Positions 15,490 through 22,767 of a stretch of 64,000 nt of DNA are shown in pieces; within the stretch, counting starts at the first letter, position 1, and each line of letters opens with the position of its first letter. The translations under genes were made by a program, and so were the position numbers. The DNA comes from Luteipulveratus flavus (GTDB lineage: Bacteria > Actinomycetota > Actinomycetes > Actinomycetales > Dermatophilaceae), in assembly GCF_029080175.1 (NCBI RefSeq), contig NZ_JARFJC010000040.1; one strand, 5' to 3'. The notes below the pieces were generated by a model, which did not search any database, was not told the DNA's origin, and was given only the letters and a program-made list of their open reading frames with translations.

Positions 15490-16471
15490 GCGCGCCACCA
15501 CCGGGACGACCATCGGGCTCGACGTCGGCGGTACCAAGATCGCCGCTGCGGTGGTCGACCACGACGGCCGTGTCCTGCGGCGCGAGCACGTGCCCACCCC
15601 GGCCTCGAACCCCGACGCCATCGTCGCGGCGCTCGCCGGGCTGGTCTCCCGTCTCGGCAGCGACGACACCGCCGCCGTGGGCGTCGCGTGTGCCGGTTAC
15701 CTGGACGCCGAGCGTGAGTCGATCCGGTTCGCCCCGAACCTCGCGTGGCGCGACTTCCCGCTGCGGGCGCTGCTCGCACAGGCGTGCGGGCGCACCGTCG
15801 TGATGGAGAACGACGCGGACGCCGCCGCGTACGGCGAGCTGCTGCACGGTGCGGCTCAGGACGCCGACAACATGGTCCTGGTCACGCTCGGTACCGGCGT
15901 CGGCGGTGCCGTGGTCACCGAACGGTCCTTGCGCAGAGGCGCATTCGGGATCGGCGGTGAGCTCGGGCACATCCGCGTCGAGCGGAACGGACGGCTCTGC
16001 CCGTGCGGCCTGCGGGGCTGCCTGGAGGCGTACGCCAGCGGCAACGCACTGCTCGCACAGGCGCGCGCGGCAGTGACCGCCGGCGACCCCAGGGCCACAG
16101 CCCTGGGCGGCCGGTGCGGGCACGACGTCGACCGGCTCACCGGCCCGGACGTGACCGCCCTCGCGCAGGACGGTGACCCGCTGTGCGTCGACCTGGTCGC
16201 CGAGGTCGGACGGTGGCTCGGTGAGGGCATCGCGTCCATCGCGGCCGTCGTCGACCCCGGTCTCGTCGTCGTCGGAGGCGGTCTGAGCGCCGCCGGCGAC
16301 CTCGTGCTGGAGCCCCTGCGGACGGCGTACGAGGCCAACCTCACGGGCCAGGGTCACCGGCCGCTGCCCGACGTCGTCCCGGCGCGCCTGGTCAACGACG
16401 CTGGCATGATCGGGGCGGCAGCGCTGGCGCGGGAGGCGCAGTGCCGGACGCAGGCAGGAGGCCGCGGATGA
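15482..16471 (+). CDS. ROK-family sugar kinase (glucokinase-type), copy 1
   Basis: 329 residues. Family marks: phosphate-1 loop IGLDVGGTKIAAAVVD at the N-terminus, catalytic aspartate in MENDADAAAYGE, the LGTGVGGAVV phosphate-2 loop, GELGHIRVERNG, and the ROK zinc site CPCGLRGCLEAYAS (H-x-C-x-C-x4-C pattern). Expected reaction: ATP- (or polyphosphate-) dependent phosphorylation of glucose. The start at ATG 15482 removes an unrelated upstream extension. The next gene is a second ROK kinase overlapping by 4 nt. Confidence 0.9.
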   Translation: MSERATTGTTIGLDVGGTKIAAAVVDHDGRVLRREHVPTPASNPDAIVAALAGLVSRLGSDDTAAVGVACAGYLDAERESIRFAPNLAWRDFPLRALLAQACGRTVVMENDADAAAYGELLHGAAQDADNMVLVTLGTGVGGAVVTERSLRRGAFGIGGELGHIRVERNGRLCPCGLRGCLEAYASGNALLAQARAAVTAGDPRATALGGRCGHDVDRLTGPDVTALAQDGDPLCVDLVAEVGRWLGEGIASIAAVVDPGLVVVGGGLSAAGDLVLEPLRTAYEANLTGQGHRPLPDVVPARLVNDAGMIGAAALAREAQCRTQAGGRG

Positions 16472-17445
16472 GCACGCCGCGAGCGATCGGCATCGACATC
16501 GGCGGCACCAAGGTCGCGGGCGGGCTGGTCGACGAGCACGGCACGGTGCTGCTGCGCGCCCGCCGCGACACCCCACACCGCTCGACCGCACCGCGGGTCG
16601 TCGAGGACATGATCGTCAGCGTCGTCGAGGAGCTCCTCGAGGGCAGCGAGGAGCCGGTGGCGGCGATCGGGATCGGCGCCGCCGGCTTCGTGGCGGCCGA
16701 CCGCGCGACGGTCGTGTTCGCCCCGCACCTGTCGTGGCGGCACGAGCCTCTGCGCGAGGCGCTGGACCGGCGCATCGAGCTCCCGGTCTTCGTGGACAAC
16801 GACGCGAACGCCGCGTGCTGGGCGGAGTGGCGCTTCGGTGCCGGCCAGGGCGAGTCGCACCTGGTGATGGTCACGCTCGGGACGGGCATCGGTGGCGCAG
16901 TGCTGGTCGACGGCCGGATCCAGCGAGGTCGCTTCGGCATCGCCGGGGAGTTCGGGCACATGCAGGTGATGCCCGGAGGCCACCGCTGCGAGTGCGGCAA
17001 CCGAGGGTGCTGGGAGCAGTACGCCAGCGGCAACGCCCTGGTGCGAGAGGCGCGTTCGCTGGTCCAGGCGCAGTCGCCCCTGGCCGCCGACCTCATCGCT
17101 CACGTGGGCGACGACGTCGCCGCCATCACCGGCCCGATGGTCACCGAGGCGGCCCAGCAGGGCGACCCGATCGCTGCCGAGCTGCTCGCCGAGATCGGCA
17201 CCTGGCTGGGCACCGGTCTCGCCAACCTGGCCAACGCGTTCGACCCCGGTGCGTTCGTCATCGGAGGGGGCGTGAGCGCCGCCGGCGACCTGCTCCTCGA
17301 CCCCGCTCGCGAGTCGTTCCGGCGCCATCTCGCCGGGCGCGGCTACCGGCCGGAGGCACGGATCAAGGCCGCGAGGCTGCGCAACGAGGCGGGGCTGGTG
17401 GGCGCCGCCGACCTGGCCCGCGCCGCCGTGGTCCCTCATGACTGA
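16468..17445 (+). CDS. ROK-family sugar kinase (glucokinase-type), copy 2
   Basis: 325 residues, a paralogue of the preceding gene with the same order of motifs: IGIDIGGTKVAGGLVD, VDNDANAACWAEW, LGTGIGGAVL, GEFGHMQVMPGG and CECGNRGCWEQYASGNAL. ATG 16468 was chosen over the GTG at 16441 because AGGAGG lies about 7 nt before it and it gives the ATGA overlap with copy 1. This copy has the usual GHMxVxPGGxxCxCGNxGCWE zinc motif of glucokinases; copy 1 is more divergent. They may act on different sugars or form a heteromer. Confidence 0.9.
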   Translation: MSTPRAIGIDIGGTKVAGGLVDEHGTVLLRARRDTPHRSTAPRVVEDMIVSVVEELLEGSEEPVAAIGIGAAGFVAADRATVVFAPHLSWRHEPLREALDRRIELPVFVDNDANAACWAEWRFGAGQGESHLVMVTLGTGIGGAVLVDGRIQRGRFGIAGEFGHMQVMPGGHRCECGNRGCWEQYASGNALVREARSLVQAQSPLAADLIAHVGDDVAAITGPMVTEAAQQGDPIAAELLAEIGTWLGTGLANLANAFDPGAFVIGGGVSAAGDLLLDPARESFRRHLAGRGYRPEARIKAARLRNEAGLVGAADLARAAVVPHD

Positions 17446-18175
17446 TCACGTCGAGCCTGCGGCCGGCGGCGGGTCGGGCAGCAGCCTGCTGCGCGTGGTC
17501 TCGTACAACGTGCGAGCGTTCAAGGACGACACGGACGCGCTGCGGCGGGTGATCTCGACGCTGCAGCCTGACGTGCTGTGCCTGCAGGAGGTGCCGCGCC
17601 ACCCCTTCTCCGGCCACCGCATCGCCGACTTCGCCGCGAGCCTGGGTCTGTTCTGGGGCGGTGGGCACCGTGGCCGGATGAGCACGACCCTGCTGACCGC
17701 GCTGCGGGTGGACGTCCTCGACTCCGGTCACCGCAACCTGCCGGTACGTCGGCCGGACGAGCCGCGGGGGTACGCCTTCGCGCGGCTGCGCCTGCCCGGC
17801 CACCTCCCGATCACCGCGGTGAGCGTGCACCTCAGCCTGCGTCCCGCCGAGCGGCCGCAGCACGCGGCGCTGCTGCGCCGGTCCGCCGAGCTCGGCGACG
17901 ACTCGCCGCTGGTCATCGCCGGTGACATCAACGAGACGCACCAGGGGAACGCCTGGACCGAGCTGTCCCGAGACCTGGAGGACGCCAACGGCGACGTCCT
18001 GACCTTCCCCAGCAGCGCTCCGGTCAAGCGGATCGACGCGATCTTCGCCTCACCCGCGCTGAAGCCGGTCCGCCCGCAGATCGCGCTCGAGGAGGCCGAC
18101 CTGGTCGCGGCCACCGATCACCGGCCGCTGTACCTCGACCTGGACCTCGGCGCGCTGCGGCTCCCGCAGGCCTGA
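17438..18175 (+). CDS. Endonuclease/exonuclease/phosphatase (EEP) family protein
   Basis: 245 residues with the EEP fold: RVVSYNVRAF near the N-terminus, metal-binding glutamate in LCLQEV, LVIAGDINE, and the C-terminal catalytic ATDHRPLYLDL. No signal peptide, so it is cytosolic. It could be a DNA-repair nuclease or a sugar/lipid phosphatase; the sequence does not decide. The start overlaps the ROK kinase stop by 8 nt, making it the last gene of the operon that begins at 13562. Confidence 0.85.
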   Translation: MTDHVEPAAGGGSGSSLLRVVSYNVRAFKDDTDALRRVISTLQPDVLCLQEVPRHPFSGHRIADFAASLGLFWGGGHRGRMSTTLLTALRVDVLDSGHRNLPVRRPDEPRGYAFARLRLPGHLPITAVSVHLSLRPAERPQHAALLRRSAELGDDSPLVIAGDINETHQGNAWTELSRDLEDANGDVLTFPSSAPVKRIDAIFASPALKPVRPQIALEEADLVAATDHRPLYLDLDLGALRLPQA

Positions 18176-18187
18176 GGCCGGAGCGTC

Positions 18188-18694
18188 TCAGAGGACCGCG
18201 CCGTCGTCGTCCTCGTCCTGCTCGTCGCGGTTCGCCGGCTGACGCAGGATGAGCAGCACCACGCCGGCCGCGGAGGTTGCGCACGCGAGCACCCACCACA
18301 GCGGGCGGGCGTACCGGTCGAACAGGAACAGGTACAGCAGCCACAGCGGGCCACCCACCATCGCCGTGAGGATCGCCCAGAAGTGCAGGTCTCCCGCGGG
18401 CAGGGGAGCGGGCGGCGGTGGTTCGTAGGTGCCGTCGTCCTCCATCAGCGCCGGCGGCTCGTCCGTGCTCGGCATCCGCCACTGGGTCGGCAGGCTGTGC
18501 AGCGGGTCCGACGGGGGGTCGAGCGCGGGCGCCGGCTCGCCCTCGGCGTCCCGCGGCTTCGGCTCGGGCGCCGTGTCCTCGGGTCGCTCGTCCAGCGCCG
18601 AGGAGTCCAGCGGGTCGTCGTCGAACTGGGCGATGATCTCGGCGAACCGCGCGTCGAAGTCGGTGCTCTCGTTGTCGCGCGAGTCAGAGCTCAT
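18188..18694 (-). CDS. Membrane protein with acidic N-terminal region
   Basis: 168 residues. The first 105 are acidic and proline-rich, presumably disordered and cytosolic. Then come two transmembrane helices (about 108-128 and 133-153) and an acidic tail (RDEQDEDDDG). I do not recognise a functional domain. The ATG at 18694 overlaps the stop of the upstream hydrolase gene by 4 nt, so it is probably translated with it. The longer open frame is the antisense of the hydrolase and was discarded. Confidence 0.7.
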   Translation of the reverse strand: MSSDSRDNESTDFDARFAEIIAQFDDDPLDSSALDERPEDTAPEPKPRDAEGEPAPALDPPSDPLHSLPTQWRMPSTDEPPALMEDDGTYEPPPPAPLPAGDLHFWAILTAMVGGPLWLLYLFLFDRYARPLWWVLACATSAAGVVLLILRQPANRDEQDEDDDGAVL

Positions 18695-19437
18695 GAGGTG
18701 CTCACCCTTCGGACGAAGGCGACGGTCTCCTCCAGGATGCGCTCCGCATCGTGGTCCAGGGTGGCCACGTGGAAGGAGTCCTCCAGGAGGATCTCGGTGA
18801 CGTCGGTGCTGGAGACCCGCGCGAGCAGCAGCTCGGAGCTGTACGGCTCGACGACGTGGTCCTCCGGGGAGTGCATCAGCAGGATCGGCGCCGTGACGCG
18901 GGGCAGGTCGCGGCTGACGCGCCGCCACAGCCGGACCGCGGAGTGCAGCGACTTCAGCGGGGTGCGGTCGTACGCGAGCTCGGTCACGCCCGGCTTGCGG
19001 ATGTCGCCCCCGATCGCCGCGAGCGAGGGGACCAGGTGCTTGGCCAGCGGCAGCGCTTTCAGGCGGGGGTCCTTCGGCGCGTACGCCGGGTTGACCAGCA
19101 CCAGCCCGGCGACGTCGGAGTGCTCCTGGGCGAGCAGGGTCACCAGGCTGCCGCCGAGCGACAGCCCGACGACCACGACCTGCGAGCAGCGCTCCTGCAG
19201 CTCGGCGTAGGCCACCTCGACCTCGGCGTACCAGTCGGTCCACACGGTGCGGTTGAGGTCCTGCCAGGTGGTGCCGTGACCGGGTAGCCGCGGCATGCGG
19301 ACGGTCCAGCCCTCCTCGGCGCAGCGCTGCGCGACCGGGCGCACGCTCTGCGTCGTGCCGGTGAAGCCGTGGCACACCAGCACGCCGACCGAGGACCCGT
19401 CGAACGACCAGGGCTCGGCGCCGGGCAGGATCTGCAT
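18691..19437 (-). CDS. Alpha/beta hydrolase, carboxylesterase / monoacylglycerol lipase type
   Basis: 248 residues. The oxyanion motif CHGFTGTTQSV is near residue 23, the nucleophile elbow is GLSLGGS, the acid is in HSPEDHVV and the catalytic histidine is in DSFHVATLDHD. Length and order match Est30-like carboxylesterases and bacterial monoacylglycerol lipases. The insertion between strands that forms the lid is short. A GGAAGGAT ribosome-binding site lies about 6 nt upstream of the ATG. It precedes a small membrane protein and is divergent from a phospholipid acyltransferase, which hints at a lipid-related role. Confidence 0.88.
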   Translation of the reverse strand: MQILPGAEPWSFDGSSVGVLVCHGFTGTTQSVRPVAQRCAEEGWTVRMPRLPGHGTTWQDLNRTVWTDWYAEVEVAYAELQERCSQVVVVGLSLGGSLVTLLAQEHSDVAGLVLVNPAYAPKDPRLKALPLAKHLVPSLAAIGGDIRKPGVTELAYDRTPLKSLHSAVRLWRRVSRDLPRVTAPILLMHSPEDHVVEPYSSELLLARVSSTDVTEILLEDSFHVATLDHDAERILEETVAFVRRVSTS

Positions 19438-19480
19438 GGGATCATCCTTCCATCGACGTCGGCCGCGTGCGAGGGTGCCG

Positions 19481-19486
19481 TAGAGT
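19481..19486 (+). promoter_or_regulatory. -10 element TAGAGT upstream of the acyltransferase
   Basis: TAGAGT lies 30 nt before the GTG at 19517; the resulting leader would contain GGAGG. Confidence 0.4.
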
Positions 19487-19516
19487 TCAGCGGTCAGACC
19501 GGCAGGCGGAGGTGCG

Positions 19517-20431
19517 GTGTTCTACTGGGTGCTGAAGAAGGTCGTCCTCGGCCCTCTTCTCAATCTGTTGTTCCGACCCTGGGTCGAGGGGGACAAGCAC
19601 GTCCCGCGATCCGGTGGCGCGATCCTCGCGAGCAACCATCTGTCGTTCTCCGACTCCATCTTCCTCCCGCTCGTGCTCGAGCGACGCATCACCTTCCCGG
19701 CGAAGATGGAGTACTTCACCGGTACGGGTGTCAAAGGCCGCCTGACCGCCGCCTTCTTCCGCGGGGTGGGCCAGATCCCGATCGACCGCTCCGGTGGCTC
19801 GGCCAGCGAGGCCGCCATCCAGGCGGGCCTGCGGGTGCTCGGGCGCGGTGAGCTGTTCGGCATCTACCCCGAGGGCACCCGCTCGCCCGACGGCCGCCTC
19901 TACAAGGGCAAGACGGGGGTCGCGCGGATGGCGCTCGAGGCGAAGGTGCCGGTGCTCCCGGTCGCCATGATCGACACCGACAAGGCCCAGCCGACCGGCA
20001 CGGTGATCCCCAAGATCATGCGGGTCGGCGTGCGGATCGGTCGTCCGATGGACTTCTCCCGCTACGAGGGCATGGAGGACGACCGCTTCATCCTGCGCTC
20101 GATCACCGACGAGGTCATGTACGAGCTGATGCTGCTGTCCGGTCAGGAGTACGTCGACGTGTACGCCTCCTCGGTCAAGGACCGGTTCACGGCCCGCGCC
20201 AAGGAGATCGGCAGCGGGGCGGCGGCGCTGGCGCACCACCTCCAGGAGGAGGCCGCGGCACGTATCGAGCGGGTCCAGCAGCGCCGGGCGGCCAGCGAGG
20301 CGGCAGCGGCGGAGTCCGCGGCCGACGAGCCGGCCTCGACCGCCGTCGACGGCGAGGAGGTCGCGACCCCGTCGGGGAGTGACTCGCGACTGACGGGTGC
20401 CGGCCGGGACAGCAAGCCGGCCAGCGCCTGA
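19517..20431 (+). CDS. plsC: 1-acyl-sn-glycerol-3-phosphate acyltransferase family protein
   Basis: 304 residues of the PlsC/LPLAT superfamily. It carries motif I NHLSFSD (near residue 40), the substrate loop with GQIPIDR, and motif III YPEGTRSPDG. Expected reaction: acylation of lysophosphatidate or a related lipid at the membrane. The C-terminal 70 residues form a charged Ala/Glu-rich extension with no family match. M. tuberculosis has an acyltransferase (Rv2182c) at the equivalent position. Exact substrate is uncertain. Confidence 0.9.
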   Translation: MFYWVLKKVVLGPLLNLLFRPWVEGDKHVPRSGGAILASNHLSFSDSIFLPLVLERRITFPAKMEYFTGTGVKGRLTAAFFRGVGQIPIDRSGGSASEAAIQAGLRVLGRGELFGIYPEGTRSPDGRLYKGKTGVARMALEAKVPVLPVAMIDTDKAQPTGTVIPKIMRVGVRIGRPMDFSRYEGMEDDRFILRSITDEVMYELMLLSGQEYVDVYASSVKDRFTARAKEIGSGAAALAHHLQEEAAARIERVQQRRAASEAAAAESAADEPASTAVDGEEVATPSGSDSRLTGAGRDSKPASA

Positions 20432-20441
20432 CCGACCGGTC

Positions 20442-21281
20442 TCAGCCGGTGACGGCTCCTCCGGCGGTGCTGTCGCGCAGGACCTCCAGGACCCGTGTGT
20501 CGATGCCCTCGGAGGTCAGCCGCATCTCCAGGTTCTCGGCGCCGGCCCAGTCGGCCAGCGCCTCGTGCAGGTCCGGCGTCGCGTGGCCCGCCGTGGTGAG
20601 TCGCTCACGTACCTCCGTCGCCAGCTCGCCCTCGAGCGGCAGGATCGGCCCCGGGCGCCCCAGGTAGAGGTCCTGCAGGTCCAGCAGCCGGGCCAGCTCG
20701 GTCACCGGGTCGGCGTGGTCGTCCACCCGCAGGTCGGCGAGCACTCCGCTGTCGTCGTACCCGGTGCCGGGGGAGTGGGCGAGGATCGCCGCCGACTGAC
20801 GGCCACGGCGGTCACCGCCGGCTCGGTCGCCCGCGACGAGGGCCCGGACCAGCCGCTGCTCGAACGGCGCGCCCGAACCCTCGAGCCAGGCGCGTTCCAT
20901 CTCGGCGACGACCTGCTCGCCGACCAGGATGTTGCCCTGGATCGCGTACGCCTCGTCGCCCTGCTGACCGTGACGGCCGCCGCACCAGACCATCGCCTCG
21001 GAGCCGGTGAAGGTGGCGGCACCGCCGGACCCGACGACGCCGACCTGCCGTACGGCGGAGCGCTCGTCGGCCTCGGTCGCGCGGCGCAGGGCGTCCTGCG
21101 CGTCGACGCCGGCGGCGAGCAGCTCCTGCAGCTCCTCCTTGTACGCAGTGCGCGCCCACGCCTGGGTGGCGACCGCACCGTACGGGCTCACCGACGGGAC
21201 GACCGACCCGACGGCGAGGAACTTGCTGGCGACGGCGACGCCGTAGGACTGACCGCTGCGGGCCACGATGGAGAAGGTCAC
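20442..21281 (-). CDS. DUF1028 family protein (Ntn-hydrolase-like)
   Basis: 279 residues. The N-terminal two thirds match DUF1028: MTFSIVARSGQSYGVAVASKF, the conserved VGSVVPSVSPYGAVATQAW stretch, and AYAIQGNILVGEQVVAEME. The GTG start is supported by a TAGCGT -10 element 6 nt upstream. The C-terminal 70 residues form a helical putative peptidoglycan-binding-like extension found in longer members. Function is uncharacterised; the fold belongs to the Ntn-hydrolase superfamily. Divergent from aroG with 75 bp between the starts. Confidence 0.85.
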   Translation of the reverse strand: MTFSIVARSGQSYGVAVASKFLAVGSVVPSVSPYGAVATQAWARTAYKEELQELLAAGVDAQDALRRATEADERSAVRQVGVVGSGGAATFTGSEAMVWCGGRHGQQGDEAYAIQGNILVGEQVVAEMERAWLEGSGAPFEQRLVRALVAGDRAGGDRRGRQSAAILAHSPGTGYDDSGVLADLRVDDHADPVTELARLLDLQDLYLGRPGPILPLEGELATEVRERLTTAGHATPDLHEALADWAGAENLEMRLTSEGIDTRVLEVLRDSTAGGAVTG

Positions 21282-21287
21282 CGCGTC

Positions 21288-21293
21288 ACGCTA
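21288..21293 (-). promoter_or_regulatory. -10 element TAGCGT, leaderless start of the DUF1028 gene
   Basis: On the minus strand TAGCGT ends 6 nt before the GTG at 21281. Confidence 0.5.
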
Positions 21294-21344
21294 TCCCCGC
21301 CTGTCCGAGACGTGGGCTGGTCCGACGGGCACAGGTCGGCCAAC

Positions 21345-21350
21345 TACCCT
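21345..21350 (+). promoter_or_regulatory. -10 element TACCCT, leaderless start of aroG
   Basis: TACCCT ends 6 nt before the GTG at 21357. The intervening GAGGGA is too close to serve as a normal Shine-Dalgarno. Confidence 0.5.
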
Positions 21351-21356
21351 GAGGGA

Positions 21357-22733
21357 GTGAGTACGACCGTGTCATCCGCCGGCCAGGCCCCCACGCACCC
21401 GAGCTCCTCGGGGCTGCAGTGGCCCGACCTGCCCGCGGCGCAGCAGCCCATCTGGCCCGACGACGGGTCGCTCGAGCGGGTCCGCGGGACGCTCGCCTCC
21501 TATCCGCCGCTGGTCTTCGCCGGCGAGTGCGACGTGCTGCGCGGCCGCCTCGCCGACGCGGCTCGTGGTGAGGCGTTCCTGCTGCAGGGTGGCGACTGCG
21601 CGGAGATGTTCGAGTCCGCGACGGCCGACAACATCCGCGACCGGGTCAAGACGATCCTGCAGATGGCGGCGGTGCTCACCTACGGCGCGAGCACGCCCGT
21701 CATCAAGATGGGCCGGATCGCGGGTCAGTACGCCAAGCCCCGCAGCAAGAACGACGAGACGCGCGGCGAGGTGACTCTGCCGGCGTACCGCGGGGACATG
21801 GTCAACGACTTCGCCTTCACCCCGGAGGCCCGCCGTCCGGACCCCGACCGGCTCGTCCGCGCGTACCACACGTCCTCGGCGACGCTGAACCTCGTGCGCG
21901 CGTTCACCAGCGGCGGGTTCGCGGACCTACGGCACGTGCACGAGTGGAACCGCGGCTTCATCGCCAACGCCGCGTACGCGCGGTACGAGTCCACCGCGCG
22001 CGACATCGACCGGGCGATGCGGTTCATGGCCGCCTGCGGCGCGGACTTCGACGCGATGCGCTCGGTCGAGTTCTTCGCCAGCCACGAGGCGCTGCTGCTG
22101 GACTACGAGCAGCCCCTGACGCGCATCGACTCCCGGACCGGCAACCCGTACGCCACGTCCGGGCACTTCGTGTGGGTCGGCGAGCGCACGCGTCAGCTGG
22201 ACGGCGCCCACCTGGACTACGTCTCGCGGATCCACAACCCGGTCGGTGTGAAGCTCGGCCCGACGGTCGACCCGGACGAGGTCCTGCGGATCATCGACAA
22301 GGTCGACCCGGACCGCGAGCCCGGTCGTCTGACGTTCATCACCCGCATGGGCGCTCGCACGGTGCGTGACGCGCTGCCCAAGGTGGTCGAGAAGGTCACC
22401 GCGAGCGGTGCGCAGGTCGTGTGGGTCTCCGACCCGATGCACGGCAACACCTTCGAGTCCTCGACCGGGTACAAGACCCGCGAGTTCGACGACGTGGTCG
22501 AGGAGGTGCGCGGGTTCTTCGAGGTGCACCAGGCCCTGGGGACCATCCCGGGCGGCATCCACGTCGAGCTGACCGGCAACGACGTCACCGAGTGCCTCGG
22601 CGGCTCGGAGAAGATCCTCGCCGCGGACCTGGAGAAGCGCTACGAGACGGCCTGCGACCCTCGCCTGAACCACCAGCAGAGCCTGGAGCTGGCGTTCCTC
22701 GTCGCGGAGATGCTCAGCCAGCGCGTGCGCTGA
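21357..22733 (+). CDS. aroG: Class II 3-deoxy-D-arabino-heptulosonate 7-phosphate synthase
   Basis: 458 residues, the plant-like (type II) DAHP synthase that condenses phosphoenolpyruvate and erythrose 4-phosphate as the first shikimate step. Conserved landmarks: FLLQGGDCAEMF, KMGRIAGQYAKPRS, the EWNRGF stretch, HFVWVGERTRQLDGAH, NPVGVKLGP, and WVSDPMHGNTFES with the metal-binding histidine. The GTG start gives a standard length. The gene lies next to a PknL-type kinase, as in M. tuberculosis. Its position near trpD is consistent with aromatic amino acid supply but there is no operon link. Confidence 0.96.
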   Translation: MSTTVSSAGQAPTHPSSSGLQWPDLPAAQQPIWPDDGSLERVRGTLASYPPLVFAGECDVLRGRLADAARGEAFLLQGGDCAEMFESATADNIRDRVKTILQMAAVLTYGASTPVIKMGRIAGQYAKPRSKNDETRGEVTLPAYRGDMVNDFAFTPEARRPDPDRLVRAYHTSSATLNLVRAFTSGGFADLRHVHEWNRGFIANAAYARYESTARDIDRAMRFMAACGADFDAMRSVEFFASHEALLLDYEQPLTRIDSRTGNPYATSGHFVWVGERTRQLDGAHLDYVSRIHNPVGVKLGPTVDPDEVLRIIDKVDPDREPGRLTFITRMGARTVRDALPKVVEKVTASGAQVVWVSDPMHGNTFESSTGYKTREFDDVVEEVRGFFEVHQALGTIPGGIHVELTGNDVTECLGGSEKILAADLEKRYETACDPRLNHQQSLELAFLVAEMLSQRVR

Positions 22734-22735
22734 CC

Positions 22736-22767
22736 GACGGTCTCGGTCTCACACGACCGAGACCGTC
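22736..22767. terminator. Bidirectional hairpin between aroG and pknL
   Basis: A perfect 13-bp stem (22736-22748 with 22755-22767) with a 6-nt loop starts 3 nt after the aroG stop. Its right arm lies inside the end of the kinase gene, whose stop codon is in the loop. It can serve both convergent genes. Confidence 0.75.

Noticed and set aside
16441..16467. Upstream GTG start for the second ROK kinase
   Set aside because: ATG 16468 has AGGAGG upstream and an ATGA overlap with the preceding stop, and the kinase domain begins right after it.
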